Shown here one piece after another: positions 17,569-27,122 of a DNA stretch of 64,000 nucleotides (position 1 is its first letter; every line of letters starts with the position of its first letter). The notes under the pieces were generated by a model. That model was not told where the DNA came from and searched no databases. It worked only from the letters and a program-made list of their open reading frames with translations. This DNA is from Nitrosomonas sp. Is79A3 (lineage in GTDB: Bacteria; Pseudomonadota; Gammaproteobacteria; Burkholderiales; Nitrosomonadaceae), in assembly GCF_000219585.1 (NCBI RefSeq), contig NC_015731.1, forward strand, positions 930,001 to 994,000, written 5' to 3'. Both the position numbers and the translations under genes were made by a program.

Positions 17569-19209
17569 ATGAGTTTACATAAAGAATCCGGCTGGATTAA
17601 GAAATTTTCCCCCGATAAGTTCTTAGATCCGGCGGAAAATACATCCAGTGATCCCGGAGGCAAGGTAAATCCAAGAATCGCAGCGCGCAAAGTTCAATTT
17701 ATTTCCAACCCGTTGCCTGATAAGGATAATATTTCGTGTGTGAATGAAGCTGAGACGCAAGAGAGATTGAATAAACTTGCGTGCTTATATGAAATCTCCC
17801 GGGATATGCTGGCTATCCGCTGTGTTGATGATCTGTGTCAAAAACTCATTGAGCATATGGGATTAACATGGAAATATTTGGGTGATGTTTTTCCTCTCAT
17901 TGAAATTGATCATCAATGCTATACAGCAGGAAAATCTGCGTACGCGTTAGAACATAATTTTTCTACGCCAGTAATGGTAAATGGCGGAATCTGCGGGCAA
18001 ATATGTGTCTTTTATGAAGACACTAATCTAATACGATGGCCGACAGATGAGGATTCTGTATTCCTGCAAAATATAGCCCATGATCTCGGTTTATGGCTGG
18101 AACAAAAACAGTTTCTTGATGGACAAACAGCTTTGCTGAACGAAGTCAGAATGATTGAAAGGGCGCTTGATGAACATGCCATCATAGCGATTACTAACAA
18201 ACAGGGAAAAATAAAATATGTTAATCAAAAGTTTTGCTCTGTTTCCCAATACTCTGCCGAAGAATTGATCGGGCAAGATCATCGTATTATTAGTTCTGGT
18301 TATCATCCCAAAGAATTCATACAGAACTTATGGAGCACCATCGCGAAAGGTCAAACCTGGAAAGGAGAAATCAAGAATCGCGCTAAAGATGGCACTTATT
18401 ACTGGGTTGATACCACAATTGTTCCATTTTCAGATCGTGCAGGAGCTCCGTATCAATACGTTGCAATACGCACAGAAGTGACTGAATACAAACGATTGGA
18501 ACAAAAAATGGAAGCGCAAATGGCCGAATTGGCGCGATCGAACGATGAGCTTGAGCAATTTGCGTATGTTGTTACGCATGACTTGCAAGAACCGCTCCGT
18601 GCGATAAGCAGTTTTGTTCAATTACTGAAGAAATACTCAAACGCGCAATTGGATGAGCGTGCGAATGACTTGATCTCGCATGTGGTTGCCGGTACAAATC
18701 GCATGCAAATGCTTATTGATGATCTGTTAACTTATGCACAAGTCAATGCAAGTCAGACACCGAAAGAAGTGGATTGTGAGTGTTTATTAAACAATGTCCT
18801 GGCTGATTTGTCTGTCACAATTGGCGAATGTAACGCGATAGTCACCTACGATAAGCTCCCCGTGGTTAGAGGGATCCCTTTCCAGTTTATTCAATTATTT
18901 GCGAATTTAATCAATAATGCGCTTAAATTTCAACGAGAACAGCCACCCAAAATACATATTGGTGTAAAAGAAAATCCGGACGAATGGGTTTTTTGGGTGA
19001 GCGATAATGGGATTGGTATAGAAGAGCAATATTTAGAGCGGATTTTCCGCGTATTCCAACGGTTGCATAGCCGTAGAGAGTATGTGGGGACTGGTATCGG
19101 TTTGGCAATTTGTAAGAAAGTCGTCGAACATCACGGCGGGAAGATATGGGTCAAATCAGAGCCTAATGTAGGTTCCTCGTTTTATTTTTCAATTCCAAAA
19201 ATTAATTAA
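17569..19209 (+). CDS. GAF-PAS sensor histidine kinase (phytochrome-kinase-like)
   Basis: A 546-residue soluble kinase. After a poorly conserved N-terminus comes a GAF-like region (about 65-185), a PAS domain (about 200-310, with FCSVSQYSAEELIGQDHRII) and a HisKA/HATPase core with the H-box AYVVTHDLQEPLRAISSF and G-boxes (DNGIGIEEQY, GTGIGLAICKKV). The H-box is of the bacteriophytochrome/Cph1 type, but no chromophore-binding Cys was recognised. A single-domain Rcp1-type regulator follows 9 bases later, the usual pairing. The start is weakly supported because no strong Shine-Dalgarno precedes the ATG. Confidence 0.88.
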   Translation: MSLHKESGWIKKFSPDKFLDPAENTSSDPGGKVNPRIAARKVQFISNPLPDKDNISCVNEAETQERLNKLACLYEISRDMLAIRCVDDLCQKLIEHMGLTWKYLGDVFPLIEIDHQCYTAGKSAYALEHNFSTPVMVNGGICGQICVFYEDTNLIRWPTDEDSVFLQNIAHDLGLWLEQKQFLDGQTALLNEVRMIERALDEHAIIAITNKQGKIKYVNQKFCSVSQYSAEELIGQDHRIISSGYHPKEFIQNLWSTIAKGQTWKGEIKNRAKDGTYYWVDTTIVPFSDRAGAPYQYVAIRTEVTEYKRLEQKMEAQMAELARSNDELEQFAYVVTHDLQEPLRAISSFVQLLKKYSNAQLDERANDLISHVVAGTNRMQMLIDDLLTYAQVNASQTPKEVDCECLLNNVLADLSVTIGECNAIVTYDKLPVVRGIPFQFIQLFANLINNALKFQREQPPKIHIGVKENPDEWVFWVSDNGIGIEEQYLERIFRVFQRLHSRREYVGTGIGLAICKKVVEHHGGKIWVKSEPNVGSSFYFSIPKIN

Positions 19210-19218
19210 TTATCCGCG

Positions 19219-19665
19219 ATGCGCTATAAAAATAATACTCATCCCAGCGTAATTCTGATGATAGATGACAACCCTACAGATGTTTTGTTGATTAAAGAGG
19301 CCTTCGCATTCTGTGAAGCGGATAGTGAAATTTATGTGGCAGAAGATGGTGTATATGCACTAGAGTATCTAAAGCAACAAGGCCAAAATCCTCAGGCGCC
19401 GCGCCCGGATCTCATCTTGCTGGATCTCAATATGCCGAGAAAAAATGGATTTGAAGTTTTAGCCGAATTGAAGGCGGATCCTGAGTTAAATACCATACCG
19501 GTTATCATCTATACATCTTCTGTAATAAAGGAAGATATCAAGGCTGCTTATAATAGTCACGCGAATGGCTATATCAGAAAATCGGTGGATTTTGATGAAT
19601 GTATAAAAACAGCACGATCAATTAAAGATTTCTGGTTTTCTACTGCAATATTATATGAACCATAA
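19219..19665 (+). CDS. Rcp1-type single-domain response regulator
   Basis: A 148-residue stand-alone receiver. It shows the acidic pocket MIDDNPTDVLLIKEAF, phospho-acceptor Asp in LILLDLNMPRKNG and Lys in YIRKSVD. The NPTDVLLIKEAF segment and extended loop are typical of Rcp1-like partners of phytochrome-type kinases. It sits directly behind such a kinase and 6 bases before the next kinase, so it probably takes the phosphate from the former. It has no output domain of its own. Confidence 0.9.
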   Translation: MRYKNNTHPSVILMIDDNPTDVLLIKEAFAFCEADSEIYVAEDGVYALEYLKQQGQNPQAPRPDLILLDLNMPRKNGFEVLAELKADPELNTIPVIIYTSSVIKEDIKAAYNSHANGYIRKSVDFDECIKTARSIKDFWFSTAILYEP

Positions 19666-19671
19666 TCTGTC

Positions 19672-21129
19672 ATGAATTCGACTAAGATTCATATTTTATT
19701 AATTGAAGATAATGAAACTGACGCAATACTTGTGCAAAGTGATTTACAACAAGCGATGGGCGATCAGATTTCCGTGGTTCATACGGACCGATTAAATTCT
19801 GCGCTTCGATTAATTCAACAACAGTCGTTTGATCTCATTTTGTCGGATCTGACGTTACCTGACAGCGATGGGATTGCAACAATTAATAAATTGCGTGAAA
19901 GCGCCGCCAGTATTCCCATCGCAGTATTATCATTCAGAGATGATGAGAAACTTGCAATCAAAACGATTAAAGCCGGCGCGCAGGATTATCTCGTTAAGGG
20001 AAGTTTGACCGAAGGTGTTCTGGCGCGGGTTATTCGCTATTCGATTGAAAGAAAGCGTATAGAAGAAAGTAACCGGAAAGCACAAAAACAATTTCAAACC
20101 ATCTTTGAAAAAGCGCCGCTAGGCATTGCGTTGATCAATTTGCCGACGGGAAAATATTACGATGTGAACCCGAAGTATGCAGCCATTGCCGGAAGAAGTG
20201 TGGATGAACTTCTTTGTATCAATCAATCGGATATTATTCATTCGGATGATGTATCCTCTTACCGCAATGATATCGAGAAGTTCATCAATCATCAGTCGCA
20301 TGATTGCAAGCTAGCAAAAAGAGTCTTGCGTCCGGATAAGTCCGTTATCTGGATTGAAATCTCTATCGTGCCGTTTGAGGTCATGGGTGACCAGGAAGTC
20401 TGCTATTTATGTATGATTGAAGACATTACTGAAAGTAAGCGGATGATCGAAAATCTCCGCCAGCTAACGACTCATTTGCAAGATGTCAGGGAAGAGGAAA
20501 GAACCCGGATTGGCCGTGAAATACATGATGTTCTGGGCGGTACCTTAACTGTTCTGAAAATGGATCTGGACTGGCTTTCAAAAAAAATAAGTGCGGATCC
20601 AATGCATGAACGGATCAGATCTCTTTATGAATTAACGGGTGAAGCCATCGAAACAGCGCGGAGGGTTTCAATAAATCTGCGCCCTAATGTATTGGACAAT
20701 TTAGGATTGTACGGTGCCATCGAATGGCAAATACGTGAATTTGAGCAACGCACCAATATTAGATGCGAATTAGAATCAACGATATCAAATTTATCTTTTA
20801 ATAATAAGAACTTTGAAACCAGCATTTTTAGAATTATTCAGGAAGTGTTTATCAACATAGTCCGGCACTCACAAGCTACCAGAGTCGATATTGAGCTTTG
20901 TGAAGATGAGGATGATATTTTGATTGCCATTAAAGATAACGGTGTCGGGATCACCGAATCACAAATGCTGAATCCTGATTCTTTTGGAATAATCGGCATG
21001 AATGAGAGAACACAGCAACTCGGCGGTAAATTGGAGATATCCGGCACACCTTCGCAAGGTAGTGTTGTAACACTTAAAATACCACTTACCATAGCAGCAA
21101 CAAATGTTGGGGAATTAATCAATGATTAA
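19672..21129 (+). CDS. Receiver-PAS-HisKA_3 histidine kinase
   Basis: A 485-residue kinase with an N-terminal receiver domain (LLIEDNETDAI, Asp in LILSDLTLPDSDG, about 1-125), a PAS domain (about 140-260) and a NarX/DegS-type HisKA_3 domain with REEERTRIGREIHDVLGG, where His is the phosphorylation site, then a HATPase ending in a GIIGMNERTQQLGG block. The receiver-first layout suggests it is itself regulated by an upstream kinase, perhaps the preceding GAF-PAS protein. The last codons overlap the LuxR-type regulator start by 8 bases, so that is its likely partner. Confidence 0.9.
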   Translation: MNSTKIHILLIEDNETDAILVQSDLQQAMGDQISVVHTDRLNSALRLIQQQSFDLILSDLTLPDSDGIATINKLRESAASIPIAVLSFRDDEKLAIKTIKAGAQDYLVKGSLTEGVLARVIRYSIERKRIEESNRKAQKQFQTIFEKAPLGIALINLPTGKYYDVNPKYAAIAGRSVDELLCINQSDIIHSDDVSSYRNDIEKFINHQSHDCKLAKRVLRPDKSVIWIEISIVPFEVMGDQEVCYLCMIEDITESKRMIENLRQLTTHLQDVREEERTRIGREIHDVLGGTLTVLKMDLDWLSKKISADPMHERIRSLYELTGEAIETARRVSINLRPNVLDNLGLYGAIEWQIREFEQRTNIRCELESTISNLSFNNKNFETSIFRIIQEVFINIVRHSQATRVDIELCEDEDDILIAIKDNGVGITESQMLNPDSFGIIGMNERTQQLGGKLEISGTPSQGSVVTLKIPLTIAATNVGELIND

Positions 21130-21754
21130 AGTTCTGATTGCAGATGATCATGCTTTATTTCGTGACGGGCTTAAAAGAATTATCAATGAAACAGACGATA
21201 TCGATGTTGTAGCAGAAGCTATTGATGGAAAGGATATTTTAAAGAAAGCAAAGGAATGCGATTGGGATATTGCGTTATTGGATATTAATTTGCCTGATAT
21301 CAATGGACTGGATATTCTGAAAAGAATTTTATCAGCGAATGCTTCTTCGCGTGTTCTGGTTTTAAGCATGTATCCGGAAGAAGAATATGCGATTAGGGCA
21401 ATCCGCTCTGGAGCGTCTGGGTATTTAACGAAAGACAGCCCGACCGATCAGCTGATCAGTGTGATTCGCCGCCTTGCCAAGGGTGGGAAGTATGTTAATC
21501 CTGAGCTGGCGGAGAAACTTCTGTTTAATCCCGTTGCGGATTCGGAGAAATTGACGCATACGACATTCTCGGACCGGGAATTTCATGTATTCAAACTAAT
21601 TGTTGCCGGAGAATCCTTAACCTCCATCGCCAATAAATTATCACTCAGTGTTAAAACGGTGAGCACTTATCGATCGCGTATTCTGGAAAAAATGAATATG
21701 AAGAATAATGCACAATTGGTCCGCTATGCGATCCAGCACCGGTTGGTTGAATAA
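21122..21754 (+). CDS. NarL/FixJ-family response regulator with LuxR HTH
   Basis: A 210-residue transcriptional regulator. The receiver domain (LIADDHALFRDGLKRII, Asp in IALLDINLPDINGLD, Lys in YLTKDSP) is followed by a LuxR-type helix-turn-helix (FSDREFHVFKLIVAGESLTS to TVSTYRSRILEKM, about 150-205). It overlaps the preceding HisKA_3 kinase, the standard NarX/NarL-like pairing. Its targets cannot be told from the sequence. It is the last gene of the plus-strand signalling cluster and is convergent with a hydrolase gene 29 bases away. Confidence 0.92.
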   Translation: MIKVLIADDHALFRDGLKRIINETDDIDVVAEAIDGKDILKKAKECDWDIALLDINLPDINGLDILKRILSANASSRVLVLSMYPEEEYAIRAIRSGASGYLTKDSPTDQLISVIRRLAKGGKYVNPELAEKLLFNPVADSEKLTHTTFSDREFHVFKLIVAGESLTSIANKLSLSVKTVSTYRSRILEKMNMKNNAQLVRYAIQHRLVE

Positions 21755-21783
21755 GACCGGAAGTGCTTGTTTTTAAAAGCCTG

Positions 21784-22419
21784 TTAAGGTATATGGGCGA
21801 AGTGTTTCAATATCAGTTGCTTGAGTATCGTCAGTTTTCCATGGAAGAAATGTTCTGCGCCGGGTATAAAAACAACGGGTTGTGATGCCGGTGTTGCCCA
21901 AGCCAAGATGGCTTCTGTTAATACGATGTCATCCCGATCGCCTTGAATAATCAAAGCAAATTCAGTATTTTCCGGTACTGCAGGTGCATTCAAGTTAACC
22001 ACTGATGGTGCAACCAGAATGAGAAATTCTGGATCAAGCCTCTCTGCAGCATGTAATTGAATTGCGCCACCAAATGAGAAGCCTGCCAGGAGTAGCGGTA
22101 GATCCGTTGAATGCCGATTGAATTGATTGCGGATTGTTTGCGTGACTGCCATCACATCTTCTATCTCACCGATGCCATGATCAAAATGGCCCTCACTCTG
22201 ACCCACGCCACGAAAATTAAATTTCGCTGTGATAAATTCAAGCGCTAATAAGGTGGTGAATAATGTATGAACAACCTTGTTATCCATTGTTCCGCCATGC
22301 AACGGATGTGGATGCGCGATGATGGCGATCCCTTTCGGAACAGATTCCGGTTCCCCCAGAATGACTTCGAGTTTCCCGGCAGAGCCATCAATGAAAAATT
22401 TTTGCGTAACAGCGGGCAA
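21784..22419 (-). CDS. Alpha/beta hydrolase (COG2945-like)
   Basis: A 211-residue small alpha/beta-hydrolase. It shows AHPHPLHGGTMDNKVV near the N-terminus, the nucleophile elbow AGFSFGGAIQ (GxSxG), an acid in IQGDRDDIV and His in GAEHFFHGKL. These blocks match the short dienelactone-hydrolase-like proteins of COG2945, whose substrates are unknown. It follows the [2Fe-2S] ferredoxin gene by 22 bases on the same strand and may be cotranscribed with it. Confidence 0.82.
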   Translation of the reverse strand: MPAVTQKFFIDGSAGKLEVILGEPESVPKGIAIIAHPHPLHGGTMDNKVVHTLFTTLLALEFITAKFNFRGVGQSEGHFDHGIGEIEDVMAVTQTIRNQFNRHSTDLPLLLAGFSFGGAIQLHAAERLDPEFLILVAPSVVNLNAPAVPENTEFALIIQGDRDDIVLTEAILAWATPASQPVVFIPGAEHFFHGKLTILKQLILKHFAHIP

Positions 22420-22441
22420 GTTTTTTTACCTTAGAAGCGGG

Positions 22442-22750
22442 TCAAATTTTCAGGCGTTCAACGATGTTGCCCTTAATCAGATGCTCATCAATGATTTCAT
22501 CGATGTCGTCTTTGTCGATATAGGTATACCAGGTTTCATCGGGATAAATGACGATGACCGGACCTTCCTCACAGCGATCCAAACAACCGGCATTATTGAT
22601 ACGGATTTTTTTCTTACCGTTTAGCTTTAACGATTTAATTCGCTGCTTGGCATAATCGCGCATTTCTTGGGCGCAAAAGTTGTTACAACATTTGGCATCG
22701 CCTTCGCGTTGATTAGTGCAGAAAAAGACATGGTATTGATAGTAGCTCAT
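22442..22750 (-). CDS. Thioredoxin-like [2Fe-2S] ferredoxin
   Basis: A 102-residue electron carrier with the thioredoxin-fold ferredoxin pattern. Cysteines are at positions 11, 21, 22, 26, 56 and 60, with the second pair in NAGCLDRCEEGPVIVIYP. Four of these would ligate the [2Fe-2S] cluster. Length and spacing fit the family also found as an N-terminal part of NuoE-like proteins. The redox partner is unknown. Confidence 0.87.
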   Translation of the reverse strand: MSYYQYHVFFCTNQREGDAKCCNNFCAQEMRDYAKQRIKSLKLNGKKKIRINNAGCLDRCEEGPVIVIYPDETWYTYIDKDDIDEIIDEHLIKGNIVERLKI

Positions 22751-22784
22751 AGGTGTTCTATAAAGAAATGGATAAATGGTTAGT

Positions 22785-23900
22785 TTAGCGTAATTTGATC
22801 TCTGTCCAAATGCGGCTGAGTATCCGGCGTTGTTTATGATTCAGATCCGTAATCATTTCCAGACGGGATAACGACTCTTCGTCAGGAAATATCACTTTAT
22901 TTTGAAGTAATTCAGGCCGGATGAATGGCTTGGCATCGATGTTGGGATTGCCTGATCCAATCAAGTTGGTCAGCTCGGCGGAATTCTTACCATCCAGCAT
23001 AAAATTAATAAACTGATGCGCAAGACCCGGATGTTTTCCACTTTTATGGAGAACCATGCTGTCCAATGACATTACTGCGCCCTGCTTGGGAATCGCATAA
23101 TCAATGGTGAAATGGCGCCCGGTTTTTTTGGCATCCAGTGCCGCCTGAAATAAATCATTGGAATAACCGTGCACTACCCATAAATCACCAATGGCAATTT
23201 CGCGGATATAACTCGTGTTGCTGAATGCAGCCCAATACGGTTTGGCGCGGATAATCAGTTCCTTGGCCTGATTCCAATGCACTTCATCTTGATCGTTTGC
23301 CGCATACCCCAAATATAACAACGCCGCTGCCATCAACTCACGCGGACTATCCAGCACGGTAACACGGCCTTTTATTTTCTGCAGGTATTCCGGTTCAAAG
23401 ATAATCGCCCATGTATCTGTCGGCAAACCGAGCTCTTGCACTTTATTCGTATTAAACCCTAGCAAAGTGAGCGTATAAGCATAGGGGACAGAATATTTAT
23501 TCGTAGGATCGAATAGTGTTTTGAGATAAGCAGGATGGATATTCTTGATATTCGGTAATAACGTTTTATCTAAAGGGATGAGAATACCTTGGCGTATTAA
23601 AGTATCCATGGCATTGCCTGTCGGTACGATTAAGTCATAACCGGATGCGCCGGCAGCCAGCTTGGCCAGCATCTCCTCATTATCAGAAAAATAATCTTGT
23701 TTTACCTGGCAATCACACGAAGCTTCAAAACGTTGAATAGTCTCAGGAGCAATGTAATTGTTCCAATTAAATACTTGCAATACGCGCGCAGGGGTTTTAT
23801 TGGAATCCGTAGAATTGTTTTGTTGCACGCAATCAATTACAGAGATTGTTACGAGTAACGCTAAACTCAAACGAACTGATATTGGCAGCGAATACACCAT
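22785..23900 (-). CDS. potD: Spermidine/putrescine ABC transporter, periplasmic binding protein
   Basis: A 371-residue periplasmic solute-binding protein for polyamines. A hydrophobic signal segment (about 10-24) is followed by the family opening VLQVFNWNNYIAPETIQRFE. Later come DYFSDNEEMLAKL, SGYDLIVPTGNAM, VHGYSNDLFQA and IPKQGAVMSLDSMV, all typical of PotD/PotF. It is the last gene of the potABC-like operon, 2 bases after the permease. The choice between PotD and PotF specificity cannot be made from motifs alone. Confidence 0.9.
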   Translation of the reverse strand: MVYSLPISVRLSLALLVTISVIDCVQQNNSTDSNKTPARVLQVFNWNNYIAPETIQRFEASCDCQVKQDYFSDNEEMLAKLAAGASGYDLIVPTGNAMDTLIRQGILIPLDKTLLPNIKNIHPAYLKTLFDPTNKYSVPYAYTLTLLGFNTNKVQELGLPTDTWAIIFEPEYLQKIKGRVTVLDSPRELMAAALLYLGYAANDQDEVHWNQAKELIIRAKPYWAAFSNTSYIREIAIGDLWVVHGYSNDLFQAALDAKKTGRHFTIDYAIPKQGAVMSLDSMVLHKSGKHPGLAHQFINFMLDGKNSAELTNLIGSGNPNIDAKPFIRPELLQNKVIFPDEESLSRLEMITDLNHKQRRILSRIWTEIKLR

Positions 23901-23902
23901 GA

Positions 23903-24685
23903 CTATTTCGATTCACCTTTCAACATACTGGTATCGAATCGCGTTGCGATGATGATCAGTGTTAATGTCAATAGCACCAATAGTGTTGAAATGGCATTCA
24001 CCTCCGGTGTGACAGCCACTTTGATCATCGTATAAATCTGAATTGGCAGAATCGGTTCGCCGGCACCTTTGGTAAAGAAGGTAATTACAAAATCATCAAT
24101 CGAAAGGGTGAATGACATTAAAGCCCCCGCGATGATTGCAGGTCTTATCAACGGCAAGGTGATTTGCCGAAAAGTCTGCCAGGGCGTTGCGCCCAAGTCT
24201 CGCGCGGCTTCGAATATGGATTCATCCATGCCTTGCAAACGTGCACGTACAATAATAGCGACAAATCCGATACAGAAAGTCGTGTGCGCAATAATAATGG
24301 AGAGCATGCCCAGTGTCAGATTCAGCACTTGCAGAAAGAATAGAAGCAGCGAAACACCTAATAGGATTTCAGGCATGGCAACCGGTGTAAAAGCGAGGAT
24401 CGGCAATACCTTCAGCTTGTAACGATGGATCGCCAAACCTGCCATGGTTCCCAATGTGGTTGCCAGAAAACTGGCGCTGATCGCAATGATCAATGAGTTA
24501 CGCGCGGCCAGCAGCATTTCATGGTTATTCAATAGCGCTTTATACCAATGTAAGGTAAAACCGGCCCATTCCGCATTGAGTTTTGAGTCGTTGAATGAAA
24601 ACACGACCACGATAATCAATGGTATGTACAAAAAGGCATAGACCAGAATCGATACTACCCACAAAGCTGTCTGACGGCGCGGCAT
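23903..24685 (-). CDS. potC: Polyamine ABC transporter permease (PotC/PotI type)
   Basis: Inner-membrane permease of the polyamine importer with about six transmembrane segments. The coupling EAA loop EAARDLGATPWQTFRQITLP contacts PotA. I chose the ATG at 24685 (MPRRQTALWVV), leading straight into the first helix, for 260 residues. A TTG at 24727 that overlaps the potB stop would add 14 residues, but no Shine-Dalgarno precedes it. The gene lies between potB and potD. Confidence 0.9.
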   Translation of the reverse strand: MPRRQTALWVVSILVYAFLYIPLIIVVVFSFNDSKLNAEWAGFTLHWYKALLNNHEMLLAARNSLIIAISASFLATTLGTMAGLAIHRYKLKVLPILAFTPVAMPEILLGVSLLLFFLQVLNLTLGMLSIIIAHTTFCIGFVAIIVRARLQGMDESIFEAARDLGATPWQTFRQITLPLIRPAIIAGALMSFTLSIDDFVITFFTKGAGEPILPIQIYTMIKVAVTPEVNAISTLLVLLTLTLIIIATRFDTSMLKGESK

Positions 24686-24723
24686 TCTATTTATTCCACA
24701 GAGAAAATACACATAGGATTTAT

Positions 24724-25617
24724 TCAAGCTGGGTTACGGGTTCTGGCAAACCAGGAAAACAAACCGGCGGTGCTCAATACGGCCAGCGTCAGCATAATCG
24801 AGAGTGTCGAACCAAAAGGCCAGTCCCTGGTTCCGAGGAATTGATCTTTGATCAAATTGCCGATCATGATATCGCCAGTTCCACCTAAGATGTCTGGAAT
24901 TGCAAACATGCCGAGGACAGGAATAAAAACCAAAGCTGATCCGGAAAATATGCCGGGCAGTGATTGCGGCCAAGTGACATACCAGAAACGCTGCCAGCTA
25001 TTTGCACCTAAATCCTGTGCGGCATCGAGCAAAATAGGATCATGCTTTTCCAGATTGGTATACAACGGCAATATCATAAATGGCAGGTGAACATAAACCA
25101 TCCCGATCAGAACCGCGAAAGGAGAGAATAACAGCGTGACCGGTGCAATACCAAAAAAAGCCAGAATCCCGTTGATAAAGTGACTTAACCCGGACTCTGG
25201 GCCAAGAATAATCATCCAGGCATAAATGCGAACCAAAAAATTACTGGCAAACGGCAGCACAACGAGCATGATCATCAAATTACGAAATTTTTTCCGGCTG
25301 CGGGCAATCAGTAACGCAAGCGGGTAGGCCATGGCAATGCAAATGAGCGTGGTGAATGCTGCTACCGCAAACGACTTTAGAAATATTTCGGTATAAATAA
25401 AATCGCTAAAGAAAAATTGATAGGTTTCAATCGTCAAACCGGAATCACCAGCCACTTCTCCCGGTAAAATATTAATCGGAGCCAGACCGCCAAATTCACC
25501 CGGAAGGCGAAAAGAAGTAAAGACCATGATCAAGCTCGGGGCCACAAAGAAAATCAGCAAGAATAATAGCGGCGGCCCACTGATGAGCCATTTGAGGAGG
25601 CGGCCTGATGTTTGCAT
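24724..25617 (-). CDS. potB: Polyamine ABC transporter permease (PotB/PotH type)
   Basis: A 297-residue membrane permease. The first helix is at about residues 10-30, followed by a periplasmic segment and further helices. The EAA loop ILLDAAQDLGANSWQRFWYV (about 198-217) marks the site of ATPase coupling. It follows potA by 27 bases and leads into potC. It is assigned as the PotB-like partner by gene order and the long first periplasmic loop. Confidence 0.9.
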   Translation of the reverse strand: MQTSGRLLKWLISGPPLLFLLIFFVAPSLIMVFTSFRLPGEFGGLAPINILPGEVAGDSGLTIETYQFFFSDFIYTEIFLKSFAVAAFTTLICIAMAYPLALLIARSRKKFRNLMIMLVVLPFASNFLVRIYAWMIILGPESGLSHFINGILAFFGIAPVTLLFSPFAVLIGMVYVHLPFMILPLYTNLEKHDPILLDAAQDLGANSWQRFWYVTWPQSLPGIFSGSALVFIPVLGMFAIPDILGGTGDIMIGNLIKDQFLGTRDWPFGSTLSIMLTLAVLSTAGLFSWFARTRNPA

Positions 25618-25644
25618 GTTTTAAAATTTAATGATGAACTTAGA

Positions 25645-26730
25645 CTAATCAGGGAAAAACTGTGCGGATTGTTCCTGCCAACTGACCGCAACAGCTTCGT
25701 CTATTTCAAAAGGCTTGGTATGACCCGGTACCGAATTGGGAAGTAGTGCTTCAATTCGTGTGCCGTTAGACAGTTTAATGATATAGGTGGTGACATCACC
25801 GATATAAAGGAAATCTTTTATTTTTCCACGCAATTGGAATCCAGTATTGATCTCTGCTGACAGTGGAACAATACGAACTTGTTCAGGACGCACAGCAAAC
25901 ACACCGTGATCGTTCACTTTGATATGATCTTTTGCCGGTACCGTGACTTCTCCCAGTCCTTCAACTTTTAATTTTAAATGCAAAGGAGAAACTTCAATAA
26001 CCAATGCCTTCAGCATATTTATTTTCCCAATAAAGTCCGCAACAAAACGATTCAATGGAAAATTATAAATTCTCTGCGGTTCGTCGATTTGCTCGATCCT
26101 GCCTTGATTCATCACGGCAATGCGGTGCGATAAAGCCAGTGCCTCATTTTGAGCGTGTGTGACATAAATAAAAGTGACGCCGGCATCCGCCTGTAAATTG
26201 ATCAGTTCTCTTTGCATACTCTCGCGCAATTTCTCATCCAGCGCGCCCAATGGCTCATCCAGTAATAATAAGCGCGGCTGATTGATAAGTCCCCGGGCAA
26301 ATGCCACCCGCTGCTTTTGTCCGCCCGACAATTCTTGGGGGTATCGACCGGCAAATTGGGTAAGTTCAACTTCTTCCAATGTTTCGGCGACCCGGGTTTT
26401 AATTTCTCCGGGTGTTTTGCCGGTCATTTTCAGCGGAAATCCGATATTGTCGGCCACTGTCATATGCGGAAATAGCGCATAGCTTTGGAAAACGGTATGA
26501 AACGGACGTTTCTCCGGAGGAAAACCGACAATATCCTCACCATCGAGCAAAATTTGTCCGCCATCAGGCGCATCAAAACCGGCGATCATACGTAACAACG
26601 TCGTCTTACCACAACCGGATGGACCCAGCAGTGTAAAGAATTCCCCGGCTTTGATTTCAATGCTGACGTCATCAACAGCAGTGAAATGCCCAAACCGTTT
26701 GGTTACATTCCGGATTTCAAGTAACGACAT
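25645..26730 (-). CDS. potA: Polyamine ABC transporter ATP-binding protein
   Basis: A 361-residue ATPase that energises the polyamine importer. Walker A is GPSGCGKTT (about residue 36), the ABC signature LSGGQKQRV (about 134) and Walker B LLLLDEPLGALD (about 155). A C-terminal TOBE-type domain follows (about 280-355, with VFAVRPEQVRIVP), typical of PotA. It is the first gene of the minus-strand pot operon, and its upstream region opens into the gene-poor accessory patch. Confidence 0.94.
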   Translation of the reverse strand: MSLLEIRNVTKRFGHFTAVDDVSIEIKAGEFFTLLGPSGCGKTTLLRMIAGFDAPDGGQILLDGEDIVGFPPEKRPFHTVFQSYALFPHMTVADNIGFPLKMTGKTPGEIKTRVAETLEEVELTQFAGRYPQELSGGQKQRVAFARGLINQPRLLLLDEPLGALDEKLRESMQRELINLQADAGVTFIYVTHAQNEALALSHRIAVMNQGRIEQIDEPQRIYNFPLNRFVADFIGKINMLKALVIEVSPLHLKLKVEGLGEVTVPAKDHIKVNDHGVFAVRPEQVRIVPLSAEINTGFQLRGKIKDFLYIGDVTTYIIKLSNGTRIEALLPNSVPGHTKPFEIDEAVAVSWQEQSAQFFPD

Positions 26731-26867
26731 TACGTTTCTCGTAGAGAAAAATCATACTGTATCAAAGTTTAGTGACGTACTGAATGTATAATTTAATGGT
26801 TGATAGTGCTAACTGCATTTAAAATTATTGGAGTATTAACCAAGCCAAAAGAATTTAGCGATTCGGT

Positions 26868-26975
26868 TCAGCGGGAAAGCAAAAAAGTATCCAAGACCAA
26901 CACTTTTTGTTGCTGATATTTGATGGCCAATGCGCCACAGCCACCCAACAGCAACCATTCGTGAGGAGTGGGTAT
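26868..26975 (-). pseudogene. Possible PEP-CTERM C-terminal fragment
   Basis: On the minus strand the frame reads IPTPHEWLLLGGCGALAIKY, then QQQKVLV and a short tail to a stop at 26868. It resembles a PEP-CTERM anchor: a PxP motif, a hydrophobic stretch and a basic region. PTP replaces PEP, and a stop codon lies four codons upstream, so there is no attached protein. It may be the end of a lost exported protein or a chance similarity. Confidence 0.25.
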
Positions 26976-27122
26976 CCAACCTTGTCAAATCCACATTCCA
27001 ATCCTATTGATCCGGCCATTAAAAAGATTGATTAGAATCTCCGTATTCCGGCTTTCGCCGCTATGACAAATCGAACTATTTAATGGCCGACTCTATAATT
27101 TGAGTGATCCATCTATCGACGT

